A stretch of 36,685 bases of DNA from Gammaproteobacteria bacterium 39-13 (GTDB lineage Bacteria; Pseudomonadota; Gammaproteobacteria; Berkiellales; Berkiellaceae). A program made the translations under genes and the position numbers. Below are positions 20,204-28,054 of this stretch, piece after piece. The notes below the pieces were generated by a model. It was not told the origin of the DNA. It saw only the letters and a program-made list of their open reading frames with translations, and made no database searches. Within the stretch, counting starts at the first letter, position 1. Each line of letters opens with the position of its first letter. The stretch lies in NCBI GenBank assembly GCA_001898235.1, contig MKTN01000064.1, forward strand, positions 1 through 36,685, read 5' to 3'.

Positions 20204-23084
20204 ATGATTTAGTTGTAAGTCTTTGTACCTTTTCTCGCTCTTCAGCTTGCCGATGTCCGGTATTGGTCGGACTGTTTTCTGGAATAACTGGATTATCCAC
20301 TACTTCAGTACCATCTAATTCCGGATTTTCTCCATGACCCTCTTCTATTGGGGTCGGAGTACCTTTATTACCTCTAAAGTTTGGTAACATGTTATAAAGA
20401 CCTGTTCCCATCGCTTTGATACCATTGCCAGTTGCACTTAATCCACGCGCAGTTAAAGTCACAGGCGTTGCCAAAGTACTTGTCGTTTGCATTGCGCCAT
20501 TGACGCCATCAACGGCTTTATCAATACGCCCTAACGTTCCTTGCACTTGCGGTCCTAACGCAACAATCGTTTCTTTACCAGTTACCACCGTATCTTTAGT
20601 GCTGGCTAAAATTTCATTTAGGTGCTGCGTCAGTTCTGGCAGTGTTTTCTCATGAACTGTTTTCATCATGCCACGTGTTTCATGCACTAAATCAGCTGAT
20701 TCACTAGAAAGCTTCTCTGTCGCTCCCTTAGCGGTTTTAACCACTTCGGAGAGTTGCAGTGTGGTACTTTCAACAGCCGCATGTAATTTCGTTAATGTTT
20801 CTTTATTAACGATGTCGACTGTTGTATCCACCTTCTTCAAAATGCTGGCTGATTGTTCCGTCAATTCTTCTAGTGTTTTTTCCACTTGCGTTAAATTTCG
20901 CTCTACATTCTTAGTAATATTACTTAATGCTTCTTTAGCTTCTTTCAACGTTTCTTCGTCAACTGTTTTCAGAGTTTTTTGCGCACCTTCTAATACCTTC
21001 TGCGTATTTGTACTGATCCCTTTTAGTTCAGCGTCCATAGATTTAACCAGTGTATCTGCGGTATCTAAAGTGGCATTAAACTTCTCAATCAGCGATTTTA
21101 GGTATTGCTCATTGATGCTATCTACTGTTTTTTGTGTGCTATCAGCAATCGCTTTCACTTTTTCATTCGTTTCAGCAATTGTTTTTTGGGTTTCAACTAT
21201 CACGCCCTTTGCACCGTCTAACACGTTGGAAAGTTTGCCCACAGCTTCAGGGAGATGCTTCTTATCGACGCCTTGAATCAGTTGCTCAGCACCTTTAGTC
21301 ACTTCACTCAAAGATTCAGTGAGCATTTTCAGCGATTCTCTAGCCTCTGCTACAGTTTCATGAACATCTTTTAATACAGCTGGAAAATGCTTTTCGTTCA
21401 CATCTTTGAGTGTTCCATTTAAGCTTTGCGTTAAGGTCTCCACTGATTTCTCAACCATACCTAAGGTGTCAGTTGATTTTGCGATAGTTTCAGTAACTTG
21501 CTTGATTAACTCAGGAATATATTTTTTATTCACGCCATCGACTGTTTCATTGAGCGACTTCGTAATAGTTTCAATGGAGGACTTTGTTTCCTGCACAGTC
21601 GCCTGTACACCTTCCATTGTTTTACCCACCTGGCCAAGCAATGTGGGCAGATGCTCTTCATCCAGTTTCTTAACCGTTGCTGTAGCAGCATTGACGGCAC
21701 CCTGTACGTCTTTGGAAAGCCCTGTCAATGTTTGCTCAAACATTTTCATAAATTGTGGTAAATGGCTAGCATTTACACTGATCACTGTTTCTTGTACTGA
21801 CTGCATCAAAGTTTGCAATTTTTCGTTAGTATCTTTAACTGTTTTTTGCGTTTCAGCCAACAAAACATTTGCGCCAGCTAATACTTCTTTCAACCCACTG
21901 ACAGCTTCAGGAATATGTTTATCTTTAGCTTCTTTAACAGCGTCTTTAGCTTGTTCACTGATATCAGCCATTGATTTATTTAAAGTATCAATGGATTTAT
22001 TAGCATTGACGATAGTTTCTTGAACACTCTTCAGTACCGCTGGCAAATGGGTATCATTAATATCACCCAAGGTTTTTTCTAATTTACCTGATAATTTTGC
22101 TATTGATTCTTCTGTAGTCGCAATCGTTTTAGTGGTTTGCGAAATCACTTTCGACACCTGCTCCATTAAAGCTGGAACAGCTTTTTTATCAATATTATTG
22201 ATAGTCTCATCAAATGATTTTGAAAGTTCGGCAACAGATTTTTGGGTTTGTTTTACTGTTTCAGTAACACCCTCTAGCACTTTACCAACTTGCTCTACCA
22301 CGGCAGGGACAGTTTCGTCATTAAGATTGGATATGGTTTTGGTCGCTTCTTTGACAGCAGCTTGAACTTCTTTTGTCAATCCAGCCAGGGTTCGACGAGA
22401 TTCATCTGCAATCTCAGCAATTTTATCTTTTACGCCCTCTAGCACTTCATCTACTTTAGGCAAAGTGGTGTCTTTAACACGCTTTACTGTCTCTTGTAAT
22501 TCCTTCAACGTTTTATCCGTACGCGTGCCAATATTTTCTATTGCCGTATTAGCGCTATTGACAGCTTCTTGTATTTTTTCGGATAAAGAACCTACTTCTT
22601 CATTGGCTTTATCCATCGTGTCTTTGGTAGATCCCAATACTTCTTGTGCGCGTTTGAGTGTGCTATTCACTTCTTTGGTCAAAGGCTTGATTTGTCCCTC
22701 TACGGTTGCAACCGTTTTTCCTGTTTTTTTAACAACATCATTGACTTCTTTCAATGTTGTTTTTGCTTCTACGACACGTGCGTTGACTTCTTTCAGTGTT
22801 GTTTTTGCTTCAGTGACGCGAGCATTAACGTTTTGCACTGTTTCATCTAAATGTGCAGCAATATTTTTGATATGAGAGAAAAGATCAATTAAATATCTTC
22901 CAATGAGAACCGTTGCGTAAGTTGCGACAACTGTACCTACCACTGCGGCAACAGCTGGCAATAAAGCTAAGCTTGTCCCATAAGTAACCACTGCGCCAGC
23001 AAGTGCTGCTGCTAATAGGGGGTATTTTTTCTCGGGTTGTTGCCATTGATTGTAAATAAATTCTGAAACGTCTTTAAACTGCAT
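20202..23084 (-). CDS. Membrane-anchored coiled-coil protein with proline-punctuated repeats
   Basis: A 960-aa protein of no family I can name. Residues 1-20 carry FIYNQWQQPEKKY, shared with the 187-aa neighbour. Two hydrophobic segments follow (about 22-42 and 43-68), probably a membrane hairpin. Residues 70-206 are coiled coil, including a tandem 14-residue duplication (87-114). From 207 to 813 there are 13 units, most starting [TH][LVI]P, of length 51, 44, 44, 44, 51, 37, 44, 44, 44, 51, 51, 51 and 51; a 14th begins at 814. Residues 857-960 contain VNGAMQTTSTLATP, shared with the paralogue, and a polar tail. The composition is rich in Lys, Glu, Thr, Val and Ala, as in apolipoprotein- or LEA-like helices. 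It has its own promoter and terminator. Function is unknown. Confidence 0.92.
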   Translation of the reverse strand: MQFKDVSEFIYNQWQQPEKKYPLLAAALAGAVVTYGTSLALLPAVAAVVGTVVATYATVLIGRYLIDLFSHIKNIAAHLDETVQNVNARVTEAKTTLKEVNARVVEAKTTLKEVNDVVKKTGKTVATVEGQIKPLTKEVNSTLKRAQEVLGSTKDTMDKANEEVGSLSEKIQEAVNSANTAIENIGTRTDKTLKELQETVKRVKDTTLPKVDEVLEGVKDKIAEIADESRRTLAGLTKEVQAAVKEATKTISNLNDETVPAVVEQVGKVLEGVTETVKQTQKSVAELSKSFDETINNIDKKAVPALMEQVSKVISQTTKTIATTEESIAKLSGKLEKTLGDINDTHLPAVLKSVQETIVNANKSIDTLNKSMADISEQAKDAVKEAKDKHIPEAVSGLKEVLAGANVLLAETQKTVKDTNEKLQTLMQSVQETVISVNASHLPQFMKMFEQTLTGLSKDVQGAVNAATATVKKLDEEHLPTLLGQVGKTMEGVQATVQETKSSIETITKSLNETVDGVNKKYIPELIKQVTETIAKSTDTLGMVEKSVETLTQSLNGTLKDVNEKHFPAVLKDVHETVAEARESLKMLTESLSEVTKGAEQLIQGVDKKHLPEAVGKLSNVLDGAKGVIVETQKTIAETNEKVKAIADSTQKTVDSINEQYLKSLIEKFNATLDTADTLVKSMDAELKGISTNTQKVLEGAQKTLKTVDEETLKEAKEALSNITKNVERNLTQVEKTLEELTEQSASILKKVDTTVDIVNKETLTKLHAAVESTTLQLSEVVKTAKGATEKLSSESADLVHETRGMMKTVHEKTLPELTQHLNEILASTKDTVVTGKETIVALGPQVQGTLGRIDKAVDGVNGAMQTTSTLATPVTLTARGLSATGNGIKAMGTGLYNMLPNFRGNKGTPTPIEEGHGENPELDGTEVVDNPVIPENSPTNTGHRQAEEREKVQRLTTKS
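20646..22466 (-). repeat. Coding repeat array of 13 units (37/44/51 residues)
   Basis: Units begin at residues 207, 258, 302, 346, 390, 441, 478, 522, 566, 610, 661, 712 and 763 of the 960-aa protein. Consecutive spacings differ only by multiples of seven residues. The DNA has diverged, so these are old protein repeats rather than recent tandem copies. Confidence 0.85.
22743..22826 (-). repeat. Tandem 42-bp duplication inside the 960-aa gene
   Basis: Two adjacent 42-base units (22785-22826 and 22743-22784) encode NARVTEAKTTLKEV and NARVVEAKTTLKEV. They differ at only a few bases, so this duplication is much younger than the main repeat array. Confidence 0.9.
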
Positions 23085-23126
23085 AAGCGCCCCAAAGTTC
23101 TTTGAGCTATAAGTGAATAGACGCTC

Positions 23127-23155
23127 AGCTTACATTCTTGCGATGACGTTGTCAA
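23127..23155 (-). promoter_or_regulatory. Promoter of the 960-aa gene
   Basis: On the minus strand TTGACA (23155-23150), 17 bases, then TAAGCT (23132-23127), about 43 bases before the ATG. The segment is nearly the same as the promoter of the paralogue at 23811-23840. Confidence 0.75.
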
Positions 23156-23213
23156 GTTAATAACTAATTGTGCTTAAAAAGGATTAATTTAGTTAATTAG
23201 CTAAATTAACTAA

Positions 23214-23777
23214 TTACTTTAATTTGTGTACTACTTTTCGCTTTCTCTGCTTTGTTTCTGAAACCTTTATTTCGCTTTCATCAGAGGATTCTTCGTTCTC
23301 GTTATCACTATCTGGCGCAGTGAACTGTTTACCAATCGAGTGAAATATCTTCGCAGCACCGCTGATAGGGGTAAATAAAGTGCTCGCAGTCTGCGCCCCG
23401 CCATTAACATAGTCTACCGTCTTTTGCAGATCTTGGATTGCCTTACCCATACGAGGAATTGCTTTTTGTGTTTCGTCCAAAATTTTATCTAATTTGGGTG
23501 CGCTCTTTTCGTTAATATTTTTAACTACTTTATTGATTTCGCTAACGGTTTCTTTGGTTTCAGCAATAATGCTCGAAAGATTTCTAAGCTCTGCTTGCAC
23601 ACTCAGAAACATAGCAACGGCAATATAAGTAACCAAAGCGGATGCTAAAACAATAGAGCTTGATAATAATAGCCCCCAACTCATTACGTTTACACAGTAT
23701 CCTGCCGATAAGGCAGCAACCAAAATAGCATATCTTCTTTGTGGTTGCTGCCAAGCCTGATAAGCAAAATCTAACAT
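23214..23777 (-). CDS. Short paralogue of the 960-aa coiled-coil membrane protein
   Basis: A 187-aa protein of no named family. Its N-terminus FAYQAWQQPQRRY matches FIYNQWQQPEKKY of the neighbour, followed by the same two hydrophobic segments (about 17-36 and 38-60). A short coiled coil follows (61-120) with one repeat-like start (SAPKLDKIL, 92-100, compare TLPKVDEVL), then VNGGAQTASTLFTP (124-137), matching VNGAMQTTSTLATP. The tail is an acidic block (DSDNENEESSDESE) and then a basic block (KQRKRKVVHKLK). It therefore has the neighbour's ends with only about one repeat unit. It is transcribed from its own similar promoter. Function is unknown. Confidence 0.9.
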   Translation of the reverse strand: MLDFAYQAWQQPQRRYAILVAALSAGYCVNVMSWGLLLSSSIVLASALVTYIAVAMFLSVQAELRNLSSIIAETKETVSEINKVVKNINEKSAPKLDKILDETQKAIPRMGKAIQDLQKTVDYVNGGAQTASTLFTPISGAAKIFHSIGKQFTAPDSDNENEESSDESEIKVSETKQRKRKVVHKLK

Positions 23778-23810
23778 CTTTTTACTTCCGTGATAATGAA
23801 ATGAAAGCTG

Positions 23811-23840
23811 AGCTTAAAATGTAATGCGTGAGGTTGTCAA
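23811..23840 (-). promoter_or_regulatory. Promoter of the 187-aa paralogue
   Basis: TTGACA (23840-23835), 18 bases, then TAAGCT (23816-23811). On the plus strand it shares AGCTTA, TGCG..GA and GTTGTCAA with the promoter at 23127-23155, suggesting the promoter was duplicated with the gene. Confidence 0.65.
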
Positions 23841-23926
23841 ATTAATGCGCTAACAAACAAAAATGAGCTCTTGTTTAAGAGGATGATTTGTAATTTAAGA
23901 CAGAGATGTTTTTTAATTTTACACAC

Positions 23927-23952
23927 AAAAAAAAGCGAGTCCGAAGACTCGC
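23927..23952 (-). terminator. Rho-independent terminator with UUCG loop
   Basis: On the minus strand GCGAGTC, TTCG, GACTCGC, then eight T's (23934-23927), 36 bases past the stop of the 389-aa gene. Confidence 0.93.
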
Positions 23953-23987
23953 AAGTGGGGGAATACTAACTTTAATCTAGAGATTGT

Positions 23988-25157
23988 CTACCAGAATGAC
24001 CAGCTCTTTTTCTTTGGTTCTGATTTATCCTTTTCCGTGGTTGTTGGTCCAAAAAGTTCATCATACTCAAGTCCATCGCTATGATACTCACTTTCATCTT
24101 CCGAACTACTTGAGTAACCGGAAGAATAATTCGGCTCATCAGAAAAAGTAGGTTTCGTGCTAGCTTTGCGATGTGAAGCCGTAGATTTACCTTTATGTTT
24201 TGTAAATCCAGGCGTGAAATCAGTTTTGCTTTTCTTTTGCGCCTGTTTTGCATTTTTTTCCTTCGCATCTTCTCTTGCATAAGCTTCGCTTAATACGTTC
24301 GTGAAATAACCTGACACATTTTGCGTCAATTCTTCAACTTGTGGGGCTGCATTTTTACCTAAAAAGGATTTAAACATATTAGCAAATAAGCCTACAACTA
24401 ATTGAATCATTGTTCCCATAAAATTCATCGTAGCCGCTTTTGAATCTTGAGTAGGATCATTCAATGCTTTGAATAAACCAGAAATCGCAGCAAAGAAATT
24501 TTGTCCCCATTGCGCAGTTGCATTTTTTGGCTTCTGGGTTGCTGTCGTTTGTGCTTTTTCTTGTAATTCTGCCAAACCTTTAATGTTAAAGACGCGATGT
24601 AAAAGCTCAGCCCATTTACGATTAATATCTGCTAATGTTTGTGTTGGCGCAATGTTGGAAGGATTAATGCTCATCATTAAAGCCTCTTCCTCTTCCAATA
24701 ACGCTATTAAAGCTTCTCTCTTTTGTCGAAAAGCCTCTGTTGTATCGTCTTCTTGTCGTAGCTGTTCTAAAAATTTTAATTTTAGCTCTTGATTACGCTT
24801 AAACGCTTCTGTTATTTGCAGTAGAAAATTCAAATTATTGTTAAAATTTTCATCGTTTAGCGCGGCAATTAAGGCTGGATCTGATTCAGGTCTTCCAACA
24901 TAAGGGAAGAGAAAATGATTAGCAAAAGTAGCTGCTTTAAACGCAGCATTTCGCATTTCTGGGTGGTTATAATCATGTGCAAACAGTTCGTGAAGTGCAG
25001 CAAAATTCTTTTCTAAATGTTGCAGCCTATCTCTCATGCCTTGTAATTGTGTTTGCTGGGTTCCTTTAACTTTGTTAGCTTCTACGTTTGCAGTCTTTTT
25101 TAAAGCTTTTAGTGTATTTGCAAGAGCATTAAAATCCACAGTGTTATTGCCAAGCAT
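23988..25157 (-). CDS. Hypothetical protein with helical body and charged disordered tail
   Basis: A 389-aa protein I cannot assign. Residues 1-200 are mainly amphipathic helix (for example MRDRLQHLEKNFAALHELF and FRQKREALIALLEEEEALM). Residues 242-266 (around FMGTMIQLVVGLFANMF) are hydrophobic and could enter a membrane. From about 296 on it is low-complexity: first Lys-rich, then Ser/Glu/Asp/Tyr-rich (340-370), ending KKKSWSFW. There is no signal peptide. GGGGAAA before the ATG serves as ribosome-binding site, and a strong terminator follows. An acidic, serine-rich C-terminus is common in type IV-secreted effectors, so that role is possible but unproven. Confidence 0.87.
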   Translation of the reverse strand: MLGNNTVDFNALANTLKALKKTANVEANKVKGTQQTQLQGMRDRLQHLEKNFAALHELFAHDYNHPEMRNAAFKAATFANHFLFPYVGRPESDPALIAALNDENFNNNLNFLLQITEAFKRNQELKLKFLEQLRQEDDTTEAFRQKREALIALLEEEEALMMSINPSNIAPTQTLADINRKWAELLHRVFNIKGLAELQEKAQTTATQKPKNATAQWGQNFFAAISGLFKALNDPTQDSKAATMNFMGTMIQLVVGLFANMFKSFLGKNAAPQVEELTQNVSGYFTNVLSEAYAREDAKEKNAKQAQKKSKTDFTPGFTKHKGKSTASHRKASTKPTFSDEPNYSSGYSSSSEDESEYHSDGLEYDELFGPTTTEKDKSEPKKKSWSFW

Positions 25158-25256
25158 GTTGTATTTCCCCGTGCAGTATTCATCTTGTTTATCTAAGTTA
25201 CAAACCAGACTAATGATTTTTCGGGGTCATGGGGAGAGGGATCCGGATGGAAGGCA

Positions 25257-25279
25257 AAAAAATGGGCCTTAACGGCCCA
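25257..25279 (-). terminator. Rho-independent terminator downstream of the 226-aa gene
   Basis: On the minus strand TGGGCC, GTTAA, GGCCCA, then six T's. It lies 160 bases past the stop of the 226-aa gene, before the start of the 389-aa gene. Confidence 0.75.
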
Positions 25280-25339
25280 GTACGCTTCCCATTTTGCTTT
25301 TAGGCTCCCACCTTCACTATAAAGGTATAGGCGGATTGT

Positions 25340-25440
25340 TAGTTTCGCGTCTTAGCAGATCATGTATTTGTGCATACACTCTACTATTCCCACGCGAGCC
25401 GCTTCGCCTAAAAGCAACTTGGTCGAGTATTCAAATTTGG
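25340..25440 (+). repeat. Possible degenerate copy D of the palindromic element
   Basis: The spacer contains CATGTATTTGTGCATACACTC and GCCGCTTCGCC in the same order as copy A (6696-6824, minus strand). The outer arms are poorly kept. Confidence 0.35.
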
Positions 25441-25441
25441 C

Positions 25442-26122
25442 TTATTTAGCGCGATTACGTGTACGTGGTCCATCAATGATATTTTTGCTGTCCATACCTG
25501 AAAATGCGCGGCTTCCACGACCAGCAGGCTTTTGTGCTTCTTGATGACGGTGGAATAAACTACCTACAAACTTTGTACCTGCACCAATGGTAGCACCAAT
25601 TGTGTAGTCATAAGCGGTATGTAAGCCGCTAGATACGGTATGCAAGCCATTTGATACAGTCGAGCGAACTGAATTTAATGTAGAAGTATTCTCTTCAGCT
25701 GCAGGCTTCTTCCCTTTCTTTGGCTTAGTGGTGTCTTCTTTCTTAGCAAAGAATGAAGCGCCATAATTCCATGCAGCCATAACGCCTTTTGAAGCAACAT
25801 AAGCAGTTGCAACCATTGCACCTGAAATAGCCGTTGTTAAAGCAGCATGCGTTAATGTAATTGCTGGAGCACCTGTGCCTAAGGAAACAGCACTTAACGC
25901 TACTGTAGCAGCCGCACCAATCACCCACTTATTGTTCAAGCTGGAAAGATTGAATGAAGGCGCGTATTTAGCATAAAAACGTCGCAGAGGATTTTCACCA
26001 TCAGTTCTTTTAGGTGAAGGTTTTGCACCTTTTTCTTTCAGATTTTTACGAAGGTCGTGAAGTCTTTTGCCTTCTTTTGTATTTAATTCTTCGATTTGAA
26101 CCTTTCTTTGCTTACGTGCCAT
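25442..26122 (-). CDS. Hypothetical membrane protein with basic N-terminus
   Basis: A 226-aa protein with no family I recognise. Residues 1-50 are strongly basic (MARKQRKVQ, then Lys/Arg clusters). Two Ala/Gly/Thr-rich hydrophobic stretches follow (about 66-88 and 90-118), then a Lys-rich linker (126-142). A segment with an internal echo (TVSNGLHTVSSGLHTAYDY, 154-172) precedes a Gly-rich stretch and a polar basic tail. AGAGGT precedes the ATG at proper distance, and a near-consensus sigma70 promoter lies upstream. It belongs to the block of unassigned genes between the WrbA-like gene and hda. Confidence 0.85.
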   Translation of the reverse strand: MARKQRKVQIEELNTKEGKRLHDLRKNLKEKGAKPSPKRTDGENPLRRFYAKYAPSFNLSSLNNKWVIGAAATVALSAVSLGTGAPAITLTHAALTTAISGAMVATAYVASKGVMAAWNYGASFFAKKEDTTKPKKGKKPAAEENTSTLNSVRSTVSNGLHTVSSGLHTAYDYTIGATIGAGTKFVGSLFHRHQEAQKPAGRGSRAFSGMDSKNIIDGPRTRNRAK

Positions 26123-26172
26123 ACAATACCTCTAGAAATAATGTAAATAAGTTTGATATCTAAGGAGATGTG

Positions 26173-26201
26173 ATTCTATTTTGCGTGATAACTTATGTCA
26201 A
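26173..26201 (-). promoter_or_regulatory. Near-consensus sigma70 promoter of the 226-aa gene
   Basis: On the minus strand TTGACA (26201-26196), exactly 17 bases, then TAGAAT (26178-26173), about 50 bases before the ATG. The spacer includes TCACGCA, also found in the spacer of the promoter at 23811-23840. Confidence 0.8.
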
Positions 26202-26252
26202 CTGCTCAAGTTAAACTTGCACAAAAATAACTTAGTTGATTAACTTTTTAAT

Positions 26253-26963
26253 TTATAACGACAAAACAGATTTTACGAATGGAATGGTTAAACGTCGCTG
26301 TGCAGCTAAAGAAGCTTTATCAAGCTGATCAAGCAATGCATATAAGTGAGGCATGTCACGTGCAAAACGACGAATAAGAAAAGCACCCACGTCTTTGGAT
26401 AATTCCAAGCCACGTTGTTTAGCCCGCAATTGAAGTGCAGCTATCAATTGTTCATCATCTAGAGGTTGTATTTGATAAGTCACTCCCCAAGAGAAGCGCG
26501 ACTGCAAATCAGCCAATTTTAAAGGCAACGATTTAGGTGGGACATTGGCAGCAATAATAAGTCGATGGTTAGCGGTGCGTAAGCGGTTAAATAAATAAAA
26601 TAATGCCTCTTCCCAGATTGGTTGACCGCAAATTGCATCAATGTCGTCAATACAAACGAGCCCAAGCCGCTCTAACCCTTCGACTAATTTAGTAGGCTCT
26701 CGCTGTAATAAATCCAATAATGGTAAATACACAGCGGTAATACCTTGGCGTCCTGCGAAGTGGCAAGCGCCTTGTAATAAGTGGCTTCGCCCTACGCCTT
26801 CTCTCCCCCACAAAAAGATAAACTGCTCACCTATACCTTGTGCGCTCAGTTTAATTTGATCTAAAACTTGATGATTGCTCCCAGCATAAAATGTTTCGAG
26901 CGTGCAATCGTCTCTTAAGTCAATACTTAAGGGGAGCTGCTTGGGAATAAGATCTTTATTCAC
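26253..26963 (-). CDS. hda: DnaA regulatory inactivator Hda
   Basis: A 236-aa DnaA-related AAA+ protein that, with the beta clamp, stimulates ATP hydrolysis by DnaA and blocks re-initiation of replication. QLPLSI near the N-terminus (8-13) is the clamp-binding motif. The Walker A is the Arg variant normal for Hda (GREGVGRSH), and Walker B is LVCIDDID. The C-terminal DnaA DNA-binding domain is absent, as expected. The start is 3 bases from the end of the AI-2E family gene, so the two are co-transcribed. DUF2066-permease-hda divergent from purM is a common gammaproteobacterial order. Confidence 0.94.
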   Translation of the reverse strand: MNKDLIPKQLPLSIDLRDDCTLETFYAGSNHQVLDQIKLSAQGIGEQFIFLWGREGVGRSHLLQGACHFAGRQGITAVYLPLLDLLQREPTKLVEGLERLGLVCIDDIDAICGQPIWEEALFYLFNRLRTANHRLIIAANVPPKSLPLKLADLQSRFSWGVTYQIQPLDDEQLIAALQLRAKQRGLELSKDVGAFLIRRFARDMPHLYALLDQLDKASLAAQRRLTIPFVKSVLSL

Positions 26964-26966
26964 CGA

Positions 26967-28052
26967 TTAGGATCCTTTACGCATATCCAACATAGGTGGA
27001 GATGTATTAGGGAGCTTGTGCAATAATTCACGAATAATCACAACCAAAATAGCAGTTAAAGGTAAGGCAATAATTACCCCAACAAACCCTAACAAATGCC
27101 CTCCTGCTAACACAGCAAAGATAACAGCAACAGGATGAAGTCCTAATTTATCGCCAATGAGTAAAGGTGTTAACACCACGCCTTCTAGCACATGCCCAAT
27201 GCCAAACAAAACTAATACCGCAACTACGGGTAATAAAGTAGGAAATTGTACATAAGCAACGCCTAATGCTGCCCCTAAACCAACTATACTGCCAAGATAA
27301 GGTACAATACTAAGAAGTCCTGCCAGCATACCCAATAATAAAGAAAAATTGACGCCAATAATGGCTAATCCTACTCCGTAAAAACCCCCTAAAGCTATCA
27401 TTACTGTAAGCTGCCCACGTACAAAGGTTCCAAGTACCGTATCACATTGGCGTGTAATACGAATGATAGTAGGGGCATAATTAGCAGGTAATAACTGCTT
27501 AATAGCCGTTAAAATATTTTGCCAATCACGAAGTAAGTAAAACGCAGCAACAAAAATAATGACAATACGCATCCCCCATTCCATGATAGCCAGTCCTGAA
27601 TGGAAAAGCGTTGTCCACACCCATTTTGCTACTTCTGTCGCTTGTGTCATATGTTCTTTTAAGGTGGATTTAAGCGTGTCCAATCCTAAATCTTCAGGAA
27701 CAATTCCATAAGTAATCAATTGCGGAACAATATCCGTTTGTACCCAATCAATCACCCCAGGCAATTTGCTCAACAAAGTTGTGATTTGTTGCTGTAAGGC
27801 GGGAACCAAAAATAACATCACAAAAACTAACACTAAAATAACGATTACAAAAACGCCTACAACAGAAACAGTGCGTGGTATTTTCCATTTCCCTTTATTT
27901 AAACGCTCAACTAAAGGATCAGTTAAGTAGGCAATCAAAGCTGCAATCGCAAAAGGGGTTAATACGGGCGCTAAGTGATAAATAAAGGCACCTAAAAGCC
28001 CTATACCAAAAAGGATTGCGACAAATAATAGGGATTGTTGTAACGGGTTCAT
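26967..28052 (-). CDS. AI-2E/PerM family transporter
   Basis: A 361-aa integral membrane protein with about eight hydrophobic segments: two at the N-terminus (8-40), one at about 63-87, a middle soluble region (about 90-150), then the typical C-terminal run (FVRGQLTVMIALGGFYGVGLAIIG, LLSIVPYLGSIVG, HLLGFVGVIIALPLTAI). This is the AI-2E transporter (formerly UPF0118/PerM) family. Substrates vary, and family members include TqsA and Na+/H+ antiporters, so the substrate is open. It lies between DUF2066 and hda with gaps of 2-3 bases, so these form one operon. Confidence 0.9.
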   Translation of the reverse strand: MNPLQQSLLFVAILFGIGLLGAFIYHLAPVLTPFAIAALIAYLTDPLVERLNKGKWKIPRTVSVVGVFVIVILVLVFVMLFLVPALQQQITTLLSKLPGVIDWVQTDIVPQLITYGIVPEDLGLDTLKSTLKEHMTQATEVAKWVWTTLFHSGLAIMEWGMRIVIIFVAAFYLLRDWQNILTAIKQLLPANYAPTIIRITRQCDTVLGTFVRGQLTVMIALGGFYGVGLAIIGVNFSLLLGMLAGLLSIVPYLGSIVGLGAALGVAYVQFPTLLPVVAVLVLFGIGHVLEGVVLTPLLIGDKLGLHPVAVIFAVLAGGHLLGFVGVIIALPLTAILVVIIRELLHKLPNTSPPMLDMRKGS

Positions 28053-28054
28053 GG

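Noticed and set aside
20646..22466. CRISPR-like periodicity
   Set aside because: The periodicity is in the protein and lies inside a coding frame; the DNA units are diverged and there are no spacer-repeat boundaries.
20416..22875. Series of open frames on the plus strand opposite the 960-aa gene (for example 20668-21276 and 21406-22023)
   Set aside because: They are Ser/Val/Thr-rich mirror translations of the repetitive Lys/Glu/Thr coding strand, with no ribosome-binding sites and no family features.
23972..24280. 102-codon frame overlapping the end of the 389-aa gene
   Set aside because: An Arg/Lys-rich out-of-frame reading of the low-complexity tail; no start signal, and the terminator fits the longer gene.
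26253..26963. Loss of the Walker A lysine in Hda
   Set aside because: The Arg in GREGVGRSH is also found in E. coli Hda, so it is not a defect.
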